From contig CALKUK010000024.1 in assembly GCA_937996655.1 (NCBI GenBank), forward strand, positions 1 to 50,702: 50,702 bases of DNA. The letters are read 5' to 3'. This stretch comes from an uncultured Sphingomonadaceae bacterium (GTDB lineage: Bacteria; Pseudomonadota; Alphaproteobacteria; Sphingomonadales; Sphingomonadaceae). Position numbers and translations under genes: made by a program. How positions within the stretch are numbered: the stretch's first letter is position 1; the number at the start of each line of letters is the position of its first letter. This document shows, piece after piece, positions 32,640 through 41,043 of this stretch. Below the pieces are notes generated by a model that did not search any database, had not been told where the DNA came from, and saw only the letters and a program-made list of their open reading frames with translations.

Positions 32640-33223
32640 AGCATTCCCTTGGTCGACGGGATTGAGTCGGCTTTGCGCGGATCAATCTCCACTGCGACGC
32701 GCAAGGCACGGGCCAGCGCCTTGTAGCAGCTCTCGACCACATGATGGTTGTTGCTGCCATACAAGTTTTCGACATGGAGCGTGATGCCGGCCGCCTGCGC
32801 AAAGCTGTGGAACCAATGCTCGATCAGCTCGGTGTCCCATTCGCCCAGGCGCGGCATGCTAAAGTCGGCTTTGAACACGAGCCAAGGCCGTCCCGAAATG
32901 TCGAGCGCACAACGCGTCAGCGTTTCGTCCATCGGCGCGTAAGCATGGCCGTAGCGCGTGATGCCCTTCTTATCGCCCAAGGCTTTGGCGATGGCTTCCC
33001 CGATGGCGATGCCCGTATCTTCGGTCGTATGATGCTGGTCGACGTGCAGGTCGCCTTTGGTCAGGACTTTCAAGTCGATCAGCGAATGGCGCGACAATTG
33101 TTCAAGCATGTGATCAAGGAATCCGATGCCTGTCGACACCTCATAGATGCCGGTGCCGTCGAGATTGACCTCGACGCTGATCGACGTTTCGCTCGTCTGG
33201 CGCTGAACCGTGGCTGTCCGCAT
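32636..33223 (-). CDS. hisB: Imidazole glycerol phosphate dehydratase
   Basis: Dehydrates IGP to imidazole acetol phosphate, 195 residues, monofunctional (no phosphatase domain). GIGFLDHMLEQLSRHSLIDL, DQHHTTEDTGIAIGEA and NNHHVVESCYKALARAL carry the manganese-binding His and Glu residues. First gene of hisB-hisH-hisA-hisF-(small gene)-hisE-HIT. A promoter ends so close to the ATG that the mRNA may be nearly leaderless. Confidence 0.97.
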   Translation of the reverse strand: MRTATVQRQTSETSISVEVNLDGTGIYEVSTGIGFLDHMLEQLSRHSLIDLKVLTKGDLHVDQHHTTEDTGIAIGEAIAKALGDKKGITRYGHAYAPMDETLTRCALDISGRPWLVFKADFSMPRLGEWDTELIEHWFHSFAQAAGITLHVENLYGSNNHHVVESCYKALARALRVAVEIDPRKADSIPSTKGML

Positions 33224-33231
33224 GGCTTGCG

Positions 33232-33259
33232 CCTATAGCGCGATGGGCCGCGCGTGCAA
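33232..33259 (-). promoter_or_regulatory. his operon promoter
   Basis: On the minus strand TTGCAC (33254-33259), 16-base spacer and TATAGG (33232-33237), then the hisB ATG at 33223. Initiation would fall 0-3 bases before the ATG; no ribosome-binding site lies between. Confidence 0.55.
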
Positions 33260-33302
33260 CCGCTTGACCGTTCCCGCCCAAGCGTCCAACGTCGATTTCA
33301 CG

Positions 33303-33785
33303 ATGACCGATGATATGCCAGACAGCCTGATTCCTTATGACGATATCGTGCAGGAGGCCCTGCGCGCGGTCGTTGGGCGTGTGCTCGGCGGCATCAATTC
33401 GAATGAAGACCTGCCGGGCGGGCATCATTTCTACATCACATTCAAGACATATGCGCCCGGCGTTGTCATCCCAAAGCAGCTGTTGCAGCGCTTTCCCGAT
33501 GAGATGACGGTGGTTCTCCAGAACAAATTCTGGGATCTGACGGTGGATGATGAAGGCTTTGAAGTCGGGCTGACCTTCAGCCAGGTGCCGACCAAGCTGT
33601 TCGTGCCTTTTGCCGCGATCACGGCGTTTGTTGATCCGGCGGTGGAATTCGCACTGCATTTTCAGGTCAACATCGACGACGTCGATACGCCGCCGACAGC
33701 CGAAGCGGGCAACGATACGCCCCGCCCGGCCGCTATCGAAGACGGCTCCAACGTCGTCACAGTGGATTTCGGGCGGAAGAAATAG
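33303..33785 (+). CDS. sspB: SspB-like ClpXP adaptor
   Basis: Delivers ssrA-tagged proteins to ClpXP. The 160-residue protein has a single beta-sandwich domain (SLIPYDDIVQEALRAVVGRVL, GHHFYITFKTYAPGVVIP, FEVGLTFSQVPTKLFVPFAAITAF) followed by an acidic, Pro-rich linker and a short C-terminal NVVTVDFGRKK, likely the ClpX-binding tail. It is longer-linked than E. coli SspB in the alphaproteobacterial manner. Divergent from hisB. Confidence 0.92.
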   Translation: MTDDMPDSLIPYDDIVQEALRAVVGRVLGGINSNEDLPGGHHFYITFKTYAPGVVIPKQLLQRFPDEMTVVLQNKFWDLTVDDEGFEVGLTFSQVPTKLFVPFAAITAFVDPAVEFALHFQVNIDDVDTPPTAEAGNDTPRPAAIEDGSNVVTVDFGRKK

Positions 33786-33815
33786 GCTTCGCCGGATGCC
33801 TCTCCTCCCCCCGTT

Positions 33816-33836
33816 ATCCTGAAACAAGTTCAGGAT
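33816..33836. repeat. REP-like palindrome, copy 1
   Basis: ATCCTGAA-acaag-TTCAGGAT, a perfect 8-bp inverted repeat 24 bases upstream of fumC. Core CTGAAAC(A/G)AGTTCAG is shared with copies at 35986 and 36069. Confidence 0.75.
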
Positions 33837-33860
33837 GACGTTTGAAGGAATAGGGATGGC

Positions 33861-35276
33861 ATGACAGGCGATACCCGAATGGAGACCGATAGCTTTGGTC
33901 CCATCAACGTCCCCGCAGATGCCTATTGGGGCGCGCAGACCGAGCGAAGCCGCGCCAATTTCCCCTTTGGTCCGCAAGAGCGGATGCCGCTTCCGCTTAT
34001 CCATGCGCTCGCGCGGGTGAAGAAGGCTGCAGCGCAGGCTAATCGCGCTGATGGGCTGGACGCCGCGCTTGCCGATGCGATCGAGCAGGCGGCGGATGAG
34101 GTGATTGCGGGCACGCTGGATGATCATTTTCCGCTCGTCATTTGGCAGACGGGGTCTGGCACGCAGACCAACATGAACGTGAATGAGGTGATTGCCGGGC
34201 GGGCGAATGAGCGGCTGACCGGGCAACGCGGCGGCAAGGTGCCGGTGCACCCCAATGATCATGTGAATAAGGGGCAGTCGTCCAATGACAGCTTTCCGAC
34301 GGCCATTCATGTGGCGACGGCGATTGAAACGCACCGGCGCCTCCTGCCCGCCCTTGCGCGGTTGACGGAGGCGCTGACGGCGAAGGCGGAGCAGTTCGGG
34401 CAGATCATCAAGATTGGCCGCACACATTTGATGGACGCGACACCGCTGACCTTGGGGCAGGAGTTTTCGGGCTATGTCGCGCAGCTGATTGCGGCGCGTG
34501 CGCGGATTGAAGGCGCGGTCGTCCATAATATTCAGAAACTTGCCCAAGGCGGCACGGCGGTCGGCACCGGTCTCAATGCACCGGCGGGTTTTGATGTGGC
34601 GATGGCCGCCGCCTTGTCGCGCGATACCGGCATCGCGTTTGAACCGGCCCGCAACAAGTTCGAGGCGCTGGCGAGCCATGACGGTGCGGTCGCCTTTTCC
34701 GGGATGCTCAACGCACTTGCCGTATCATTGACCAAGATTGCCAATGACATCCGGCTGATGGGCTCCGGCCCGCGCGCGGGGCTGGGCGAGTTGCTGCTGC
34801 CGGAAAATGAACCCGGCAGCTCGATCATGCCCGGCAAGGTGAACCCGACCCAATGTGAGATGCTGACCATGGTCGTAGCCCAAGTTATCGGCAACCATCA
34901 GGCGATTACGGTTGGTGGTCTGCAGGGCCATTTGGAACTTAATGTTTTCAAACCTTTGATCGGCGCGAACCTGCTGCGGTCGGTTGATCTGCTGGCAACT
35001 GGCATGGAGGCGTTTGCCGAACATTGCATCGACGGGCTGGCGGCCAATGAGGCGCGTATTGCAGACCTTGTGTCGCGGTCGCTGATGCTGGTGACGGCCC
35101 TTGCGCCGGAGATCGGCTATGACAACGCGGCTAAGATCGCCAAGCAAGCGCATGAAAGCGGATCAACATTGCGGGAGGCGGCGCTCTCTTCAGGGCTGGT
35201 TGATGCAGCTACTTTTGACCGTGTTGTCCGGCCCGAGGCGATGCTTGGGCCCGATCCGGCGCGTTCGGGCGATTGA
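33861..35276 (+). CDS. fumC: Class II fumarate hydratase
   Basis: TCA-cycle enzyme interconverting fumarate and malate, tetrameric and iron-free, 471 residues. VPADAYWGAQTERSRANF starts the family block, TGSGTQTNMNVNEVIAGRA and GQSSNDSFPTAIHVA follow, and the signature GSSIMPGKVNPTQCE carries the catalytic Ser loop. ATG 33861 is preceded by AGGAATAGGG. It is 84 bases upstream of sspB's neighbours on one side and 30 bases before gmk. Confidence 0.96.
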   Translation: MTGDTRMETDSFGPINVPADAYWGAQTERSRANFPFGPQERMPLPLIHALARVKKAAAQANRADGLDAALADAIEQAADEVIAGTLDDHFPLVIWQTGSGTQTNMNVNEVIAGRANERLTGQRGGKVPVHPNDHVNKGQSSNDSFPTAIHVATAIETHRRLLPALARLTEALTAKAEQFGQIIKIGRTHLMDATPLTLGQEFSGYVAQLIAARARIEGAVVHNIQKLAQGGTAVGTGLNAPAGFDVAMAAALSRDTGIAFEPARNKFEALASHDGAVAFSGMLNALAVSLTKIANDIRLMGSGPRAGLGELLLPENEPGSSIMPGKVNPTQCEMLTMVVAQVIGNHQAITVGGLQGHLELNVFKPLIGANLLRSVDLLATGMEAFAEHCIDGLAANEARIADLVSRSLMLVTALAPEIGYDNAAKIAKQAHESGSTLREAALSSGLVDAATFDRVVRPEAMLGPDPARSGD

Positions 35277-35306
35277 CGCGCGGGCCCGTGCGTTGCAAGA
35301 GCGGCC

Positions 35307-35969
35307 ATGGCCCATACCGATCAAAATGATCCGCACAAATTCAAGCGGCGCGGCATTCTCTTCATCGTCTCCTCGCCATCGGGCGCGGGGAAATCCACAA
35401 TCTCGCGGAAGCTTCTGGAGTCTGATTCTGGGCTGGAAATGTCCGTGTCGGCCACGACGCGTCCGCCACGGCCCGGTGAAGTGGACGGCAAAGACTATCA
35501 CTTTGTCAATCTCGACCAGTTTCGCGAAATGGTCGCCCAGAATGAGTTTCTGGAATGGGCGCATGTCTTTGGCAATCGCTATGGAACGCCGCGTGGGCCC
35601 GTTGAAAAGGCGCTGTCCGAAGGGCGCGACGTGCTGTTCGATATCGACTGGCAGGGCGCGCAACAGCTTTACCAACAGGCGGGTGGCGACGTCATCCGCG
35701 TGTTCATTTTCCCGCCGTCGATGGAAGAACTGGAGCGCCGCCTGCGTTCCCGCGGGACGGACAGCAACGAAGTCATCGAAGGCCGGATGTCACGTGCCAG
35801 CGCCGAAATTAGCCATTGGGACGGCTATGACTATGTGCTCGTCAACGACGATGCCGATGCCTGCTTCCGGCATGTGAAAACGATCCTGGACGCGGAGCGC
35901 CTGAAGCGCAGCCGCCAGACGGGTCTGATCGGCTTTGTGCGCAGCCTGACCAAGTCGGTGAAGGACTGA
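35307..35969 (+). CDS. gmk: Guanylate kinase
   Basis: Phosphorylates GMP to GDP, 220 residues. The P-loop is in VSSPSGAGKSTISRKLLE, the GMP-binding region includes SATTRPPRPGEVDGKDYHFV and FLEWAHVFGNRYGTP, and FDIDWQGAQQLYQQ follows. Slightly longer at both ends than E. coli Gmk (207). Last gene before a convergent junction with the ATP12-like gene. Confidence 0.96.
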   Translation: MAHTDQNDPHKFKRRGILFIVSSPSGAGKSTISRKLLESDSGLEMSVSATTRPPRPGEVDGKDYHFVNLDQFREMVAQNEFLEWAHVFGNRYGTPRGPVEKALSEGRDVLFDIDWQGAQQLYQQAGGDVIRVFIFPPSMEELERRLRSRGTDSNEVIEGRMSRASAEISHWDGYDYVLVNDDADACFRHVKTILDAERLKRSRQTGLIGFVRSLTKSVKD

Positions 35970-35985
35970 GTACTTTAAACGCATC

Positions 35986-36006
35986 ATGCTGAACTCGTTT
36001 CAGCAT
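35986..36006. repeat. REP-like palindrome, copy 2
   Basis: ATGCTGAA-ctcgt-TTCAGCAT between the convergent genes gmk and ATP12. Its core is the reverse complement of copy 3. Confidence 0.75.
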
Positions 36007-36068
36007 CCCTGCCTCAGTCTTGCTCACATTCTCGATGGCTGGCGCGCGGCACAAAGCGCACGGCATGT

Positions 36069-36089
36069 ATCCTGAAACGAGTTCAGGGT
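36069..36089. repeat. REP-like palindrome, copy 3
   Basis: ATCCTGAA-acgag-TTCAGGGT, 62 bases from copy 2 and inverted relative to it, as in BIME pairs. Ends 14 bases from the stop of the ATP12-like gene. Confidence 0.75.
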
Positions 36090-36102
36090 GGCGATAATGA
36101 GA

Positions 36103-36792
36103 TTACGCCGCCCGCAACATTTCAAGAAACTGGCAGGCCGCGATAAAGTCGCGTTTATGGGCGGCGCGGGTGGCGAGGGCAAAATGGTCTTCCCCCCACA
36201 GCTCCTCCTGCCAGAGCTCATCAAGATGGGCGAGGTCAAAGGCGTCATGTGGCAGCACCGCCTCTTCATAAATGCCAAGCGCCAGCACGAGCGATCCGCC
36301 GATGGTCACAATGGGGGACAATGCGGCCAGCGCAAAGGGGTTGGCCACCGCCACGGCATCGCCGAGCCGCAGCAACGTCGCCATCGGTTGGGGCTGGTGC
36401 ATGATGCCTGCCACCTGCACAAAGTCGACATCATAATGTGACCGCGCCCAATCGAGCAGCGGGTCCCAGCGTTCGGCCTGGCGGGCGATCAGCTCGGGCG
36501 GGCTTTCCGCGCGGTAGCAGAGCAGTTCGGTTTCCCCATATTGGGCGAGGCCTGCGGCAAATTCTTGGGGGTTGGCAGATACGCGGTCAATCGCGGCATT
36601 GGCCAAGCCGGTAAAGGGCATGGCGCGCGGGTCGATTTCGTTACCCTGCGCCCGCCATTCCTCGGCCACAGCATGGGCCAGAGCGTCATTGGGCAACAGC
36701 AGGGCTGCGCGTGCCGGGGTTTTCACCGGACGCCCGTCAAGCAGAATGCCCATGTCTCCCGACACGGCGACGTCCTTGTAAAACCGCCTCAT
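36103..36792 (-). CDS. ATP12-family F1-ATPase assembly chaperone
   Basis: Assembly factor for the F1 alpha subunit, widespread in alphaproteobacteria, 229 residues. MRRFYKDVAV at the start, LLDGRPVKTPARAALLLP, WRAQGNEIDPRAMPFTGLANAAIDRV and ETELLCYRAESPPELIARQ match the family. ATG 36792 overlaps the stop of the small membrane protein gene (ATGA); a start 6 codons upstream is less fitting. Confidence 0.9.
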   Translation of the reverse strand: MRRFYKDVAVSGDMGILLDGRPVKTPARAALLLPNDALAHAVAEEWRAQGNEIDPRAMPFTGLANAAIDRVSANPQEFAAGLAQYGETELLCYRAESPPELIARQAERWDPLLDWARSHYDVDFVQVAGIMHQPQPMATLLRLGDAVAVANPFALAALSPIVTIGGSLVLALGIYEEAVLPHDAFDLAHLDELWQEELWGEDHFALATRAAHKRDFIAACQFLEMLRAA

Positions 36793-37010
36793 TTTTTCGG
36801 ACCCGACCAATGGCGTTTGAGCAGCACCGGCAGCGTGTAAAATTCAAAAATGCCGAGGAAAAACAGGATATAGCCAAACCATGGCGCGAGATCGGGCAGC
36901 AGCTTTCCAGCGATATTGGCGATGCCAGCGAAGACCAGCGCGACGCCCGAAAAGCGGACCAGATTGAGGATGCCAAAGCGCGTGCGGGCCTGTTCTTCCT
37001 CCGGGTTCAT
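36789..37010 (-). CDS. Small two-helix membrane protein
   Basis: A 73-residue protein, acidic Glu-rich at the N-terminus (MNPEEEQARTR), with two hydrophobic segments (ILNLVRFSGVALVFAGIANIAG and PWFGYILFFLGIFEFYTLPVLL) and a basic end (KRHWSGPKK). No family recognised. It overlaps by four bases both the HAD gene upstream and the ATP12 gene downstream, so it is tightly co-translated. Confidence 0.8.
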   Translation of the reverse strand: MNPEEEQARTRFGILNLVRFSGVALVFAGIANIAGKLLPDLAPWFGYILFFLGIFEFYTLPVLLKRHWSGPKK

Positions 37011-37672
37011 CGCAAAATCTCCAAGATGTGCGCCGGGTGTGACGCGATGTGGAAAGCGCCTGCGTCCAGCAGATCATCGGTGGTGTGATAGCCCCAATCG
37101 ACGCCCAGCGACCGGGCACCCGCTGCAACACCCATCGCCATGTCGAAGCTGGTGTCGCCGATCATGACGGTTGTGGCGGGCGTCGCCCCGGCGTCGGCCA
37201 TGGCCTCATGCACCATCGACGGGTGCGGCTTGGACGGATGACGGTCTGCCGTCTGTAGCGTCACGAACCGGTGGCGCAGGCCATGATGTTTGAGACACAG
37301 ATCAAGCCCACGATCCGACTTGCCGGTGGCCACGCCGAGCAACCAGCCCGCCGCCTCCAGAGCATCCAGCGCCTCGGCAATGCCGTCGAACAAAGGCTCT
37401 TCCACCAGCCCATCATGACGCAGGCGGTGAAACGCGGTTTTATAATCTTCAGCCAGTTGAACGTGCAGCGCGGGGTCGGCCTCGGGCAACAGCGCCTGCA
37501 TGGCGGGCAACAAGCTGAGGCCTACAATGCGCTTGGTCGCCTCCCGTTCGGGCGTGGCCAAGCCGGCACGGCCAAAGGCATCGTTCATGCACATCACGAT
37601 ATTGTGCTGGCTGTCGACGAGTGTGCCGTCGCAATCAAACAAAGCGAGCCGGTTCATGGCGGGGTCGGTCAT
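37007..37672 (-). CDS. HAD-superfamily phosphatase (Gph/PgmB-like)
   Basis: A 221-residue HAD-IA hydrolase. The nucleophile D13 is in LFDCDGTLVDS, motif II Ser/Thr is in LLGVATGKSD, and motif III/IV are KPHPSMVHEAM and MIGDTSFDMAMGVAAG. The cap inserted after motif I is helical, as in phosphoglycolate phosphatases. Substrate not determinable. Starts 20 bases after rluA. Confidence 0.92.
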   Translation of the reverse strand: MTDPAMNRLALFDCDGTLVDSQHNIVMCMNDAFGRAGLATPEREATKRIVGLSLLPAMQALLPEADPALHVQLAEDYKTAFHRLRHDGLVEEPLFDGIAEALDALEAAGWLLGVATGKSDRGLDLCLKHHGLRHRFVTLQTADRHPSKPHPSMVHEAMADAGATPATTVMIGDTSFDMAMGVAAGARSLGVDWGYHTTDDLLDAGAFHIASHPAHILEILR

Positions 37673-37692
37673 TGCGGAAGGGCGCGCATCGG

Positions 37693-38964
37693 TTACGTCT
37701 TCTTCGGGCGCGCCGGGGCAGAGGGCTTGCCGCGTGTTGTGCCGCGGGTGGAGGGGCGGGTTGGCTTACCGGTTGACCGCGCGTCGCTGCGGCCCTTGGC
37801 GGCAGGGCGGGCGGGCTTTGCATCGCCTCGGCCTGTGCTCCGCCCTTTGCTGGCCGGACGTTCCGCCTTTTCAGCCGCGCGACCGCGCCGTTCCCCCTTG
37901 CGTTCCTTGCGGGCGGCTTTTGCCTTTTGGGCAACAGCGCGCTTCTTGCCTTCGGCGGTGTCGCCAAACTTCGTTTCGTCGAGCGTCAGGGCGTCGCCAT
38001 CTTCCAGCGTGAAGCCGAGATTGGCGATGGTATCGACGAAATGCTGCGGCAGATCGGCAAAGACATCCACCTGCCCGCCTTCGGGGCTGTCCACGCGCAA
38101 GCGGCGGGCATGGAGGTGCATTTTGCGGCTGATCGTGCCGGTCAGAAAGGCATCCCGTCCACCATATTTGCCGTCGCCGACAATGGGGTGGCCGATGGCA
38201 GCCATATGGACGCGCAACTGGTGGGTGCGGCCGGTATAGGGCTGTAGTTCGACCCAGGCCGCGCTGTTGCCCGCGCGATCAATGACGCGGTAGCGCGTCC
38301 GCGCAGGGGCGCCTTCTTTTTCGTCGACCTGCATTTTCTCGCCACCGGTGCCCGGCTGCTTGGCGAGCGGCAGATCAATCATGCCGTCTTCGATGGACGG
38401 CACGCCGACGATGATCGCCCAATAGACCTTGCGCGCGGTGCGGCTGGAAAAGCTTTTGGAAAAGGCTGCGGCGGCCCGGGCGGAGCGCGCCACGAGAAGT
38501 ACGCCGGACGTATCTTTGTCCAGACGGTGCACCAGCTTGGGCCTTTGCTCGCCATCAAACCACAGGCCGTCGAGTAGGCCGTCGACATGCTCGGTTGTCT
38601 TTGTGCCGCCCTGTGTGGCGAGGCCGGGGGGCTTGTTGAGCACGAGCGCAGACTTGTCACGGTAGATGACGAGGCTGTCGGCAAAAGCTTCCTGATCTTC
38701 GGTCAGGCGCGGCCGTTCTTTCTTGGGCTTGGCCGATGTCTTGGCGACGGTGATCGGGTCTGCCGGGGGGACGCGGATTTGCTGGCCGGCCTCGATCCGG
38801 TCACCCGGAGTCGCGCGCTTGCCATCGACGCGCAACTGGCCTGTGCGCGCCCAGCGCGACACAGCGTTAAAGCTGGCATCGGGCAGATGGCGCTTGAACC
38901 ATCGGTCCAGACGGATGCCGTCATCTTCGGCATCGACGGTGAATTGGCGGACTTGATCGGTCAT
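37693..38964 (-). CDS. RluA-family 23S rRNA pseudouridine synthase with basic tail
   Basis: RluC/D-type enzyme of 423 residues. An S4 RNA-binding domain (residues 8-65, GIRLDRWFKRHLPDASFNAVSRWAR) is followed by the catalytic domain with the Asp in VHRLDKDTSGVLLVARSA, and PYTGRTHQLRVHMAAIGHPIVGD. The catalytic part ends near residue 310; the last 90 or so residues are Lys/Arg/Ala/Pro-rich and low complexity (RKERKGERRGRAAEKAERPAS). The start overlaps the crcB stop (ATGA). Confidence 0.92.
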   Translation of the reverse strand: MTDQVRQFTVDAEDDGIRLDRWFKRHLPDASFNAVSRWARTGQLRVDGKRATPGDRIEAGQQIRVPPADPITVAKTSAKPKKERPRLTEDQEAFADSLVIYRDKSALVLNKPPGLATQGGTKTTEHVDGLLDGLWFDGEQRPKLVHRLDKDTSGVLLVARSARAAAAFSKSFSSRTARKVYWAIIVGVPSIEDGMIDLPLAKQPGTGGEKMQVDEKEGAPARTRYRVIDRAGNSAAWVELQPYTGRTHQLRVHMAAIGHPIVGDGKYGGRDAFLTGTISRKMHLHARRLRVDSPEGGQVDVFADLPQHFVDTIANLGFTLEDGDALTLDETKFGDTAEGKKRAVAQKAKAARKERKGERRGRAAEKAERPASKGRSTGRGDAKPARPAAKGRSDARSTGKPTRPSTRGTTRGKPSAPARPKKT

Positions 38965-39323
38965 GCGCGCACCAGCCCGAACCCGATTGCGAGGGCGGCA
39001 ATCGATCCGATGACGGAGGCCGCGGCATATAAGGCGGCCATGCCCCATTGCCCGCGCTCGATCATTTGAAAGCCTTCAAGGCTAAAGGCTGAAAAGGTCG
39101 TGAAGCCGCCGAGGATGCCGACACCGACGAACAAGCGGGTCGTTTCGGACGCGCTGCCTTTCAGAACAAGGGCAGCGAGCAACCCCATCAAAAAGCCGCC
39201 GACCAGGTTGACGACAAATGTGCCCAGCGGCCATCCGCCGCGAAGGCCGAGGCTGGAGGCGGCAAGGTAGCGGGCTGCCGCGCCAATTGCGCCGCCCGCC
39301 ATGACTGGGATTAATGGATGCAT
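38961..39323 (-). CDS. crcB: Fluoride exporter Fluc/CrcB
   Basis: Dual-topology fluoride channel, 120 residues with four membrane helices. The fluoride-selective signature GGFTTFSAFSLE (about residues 73-84) and FVVNLVGGFLMGLLAAL are present. Only one crcB is here, so homodimer formation is expected. No fluoride riboswitch is visible in the 32 bases separating it from the PhzF gene. Confidence 0.94.
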   Translation of the reverse strand: MHPLIPVMAGGAIGAAARYLAASSLGLRGGWPLGTFVVNLVGGFLMGLLAALVLKGSASETTRLFVGVGILGGFTTFSAFSLEGFQMIERGQWGMAALYAAASVIGSIAALAIGFGLVRA

Positions 39324-39355
39324 TTTGTTGCCTTAGCCGCACTTGGCGCAGAGCG

Positions 39356-40195
39356 CTACAGGGCGAGCGTTCCGGTGATGCAGGTCACGCATTGGCCACC
39401 GACATGGATGTCTTTGCCGTCCACGCGGATGTGGACATAGCCGTCGCGCCCGACCTGCAGCCCCTGCGACGCAATATAGCGGTCCCCATCGCCAATCTGG
39501 CCGGCGAGCAGGCGGTAGGCGGCGACAGCGCCATTGCCGCTGCCGCAGACGGGATCTTCGGGGATGCCGTCTGCCGGGGCAAAGGACCGGACCAGCGTGC
39601 CGTCCGCGCCGCTTGCAAAGACGGTGAGGCCTGTTGTGCCATGTCGTCTGTCATAGGCGGTGAGGGCTGCCAGATCCGGCTCCAGATGGGCGACGGCATC
39701 TAATGACGCCATTTCCGCGATGACCCAAAGCGGGCCGACATCCAGCACCTGAGGCGATCCGCTGACCATCGAAGGGCCGCCAATGGCCGCAATGATCGTG
39801 TCGGCGTCTTCGGCAGGTGATGCGGCATAGCGCGGCAGGCGGAACGACAATCCGGTGTCCCCCACGCTGACTTCGACCAGACCGACCGCACATTCCTGAA
39901 TAAGCTTGCCATTGCGTGGCTGCGCCTTCCCGGCTTCCAGCACCGCATGAGCTGTGCCCAAAGTCGGGTGTCCGGCAAAAGGCAGCTCTGCCCGGGGCGT
40001 GAATATGCGGACGCGGTAACTGGCCGCCGGGTCTTCGGGGGGCAGGACGAAGGTCGTCTCCGACAAGTTTGTCCAGTTGGCAAATTGCTGCATGTCGGGA
40101 TCGCTCAGGCCCGCTGCGTCCAGCACGACGGCGACCGGATTGCCGAACAAGGGCCGGCTTGTGAACACATCGACTTGTTTAAAATTGCGCATCAT
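39356..40195 (-). CDS. PhzF-family isomerase
   Basis: Member of the diaminopimelate-epimerase fold, 279 residues. The N-terminal DVFTSRPLFGNPVAVVLDA, ETTFVLPP, TPRAELPFAGHPTLGTAHAVL and the C-terminal EDPVCGSGNGAVAAY are the PhzF/YddE signatures with the active-site Glu in SETTFV. Substrate unknown outside phenazine producers; no phz genes are near. Two adjacent ATGs allow a start one codon later. Confidence 0.9.
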   Translation of the reverse strand: MMRNFKQVDVFTSRPLFGNPVAVVLDAAGLSDPDMQQFANWTNLSETTFVLPPEDPAASYRVRIFTPRAELPFAGHPTLGTAHAVLEAGKAQPRNGKLIQECAVGLVEVSVGDTGLSFRLPRYAASPAEDADTIIAAIGGPSMVSGSPQVLDVGPLWVIAEMASLDAVAHLEPDLAALTAYDRRHGTTGLTVFASGADGTLVRSFAPADGIPEDPVCGSGNGAVAAYRLLAGQIGDGDRYIASQGLQVGRDGYVHIRVDGKDIHVGGQCVTCITGTLAL

Positions 40196-40267
40196 TCGCC
40201 CCAGCCTCTGTCACGGAATGGGCCTTATACACCGATTTGCCTCAGGCCCTACGGCCCTGTGGCAGGG

Positions 40268-40957
40268 TTAGACGCCGTTGTTGAGCACCAGATCGACGAT
40301 GGTGCCACCGGCTTCGGCGGGCGTCAGCACGACATAATACGCAGCGCCATCCCCGCGCGTGCCGCCGACGAGAGCCTCGCGGCCTTTGATCTGGGTTGAA
40401 GAGGCAAAGCCGCTGCGCTTGGTCTGGCCGATGTAAAAATCGATCACCGCGCGCTGGGGGGCGGGTGTGGTGAAGGTGATGGCGCGCAGCTTGCAGCCCG
40501 GCATGTCAGACCCTGCGGCTTCCTCTACCCGCGCCCTTGGATAGAGCGGAATGTCGGTGGGAAGGCGGGTCGCCCATTGCATCGAATAACCGACATCGAG
40601 GCCACAGCCGTTGAATTTGTCGCGCGCGGCGGCGGCCTGATTGGCGGCCAATTGGCCCAGCGTTGGGCTGTTCGGGCGTTCGGCGGCTGCACTCGGCCCG
40701 GTCGTTTCCAGCGGCACCGGCGCTGTCATGGGCGCATCGGCGGGCTTCACGGCATTCCGGTTTGCCATATTGGCGAGCGACGGATCGACCATGATCTGGT
40801 CTTCCAACGCCGTCGTCAGCACGGGATCGGCATTGCCCTTGCCCAGCAGACGCTCATCCAGCTTGTCCGCCTTGTCATCCGTCGGCGTGTCACGGCCACA
40901 GGCAGAGACGGCCAGCAGGGCCGACCCCAAGAGCAGAGAGGAAAGAACGCGTCGCAT
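40268..40957 (-). CDS. Lipoprotein B of a related tandem pair
   Basis: A 229-residue lipoprotein with LLAVSACGRD (lipobox Cys about residue 20), an acidic, low-complexity N-half and a folded C-half starting near residue 130 (LYPRARVEEAAG). Excellent ribosome-binding site AAGGAG 6 bases before the ATG. The C-half parallels the upstream lipoprotein. No family recognised. Follows it by 86 bases. Confidence 0.75.
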   Translation of the reverse strand: MRRVLSSLLLGSALLAVSACGRDTPTDDKADKLDERLLGKGNADPVLTTALEDQIMVDPSLANMANRNAVKPADAPMTAPVPLETTGPSAAAERPNSPTLGQLAANQAAAARDKFNGCGLDVGYSMQWATRLPTDIPLYPRARVEEAAGSDMPGCKLRAITFTTPAPQRAVIDFYIGQTKRSGFASSTQIKGREALVGGTRGDGAAYYVVLTPAEAGGTIVDLVLNNGV

Positions 40958-41043
40958 GGCAAACTCCTTAGCAGGAGATGGTTATGCAGCGGCTAACGAC
41001 CCCAAGGCCCGTACAATATGGGTAAACGCGTCCGGATTCGCGG

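Noticed and set aside
39324..39355. Possible fluoride riboswitch upstream of crcB
   Set aside because: Only 32 bases separate crcB from the upstream gene, and no conserved motif is visible.
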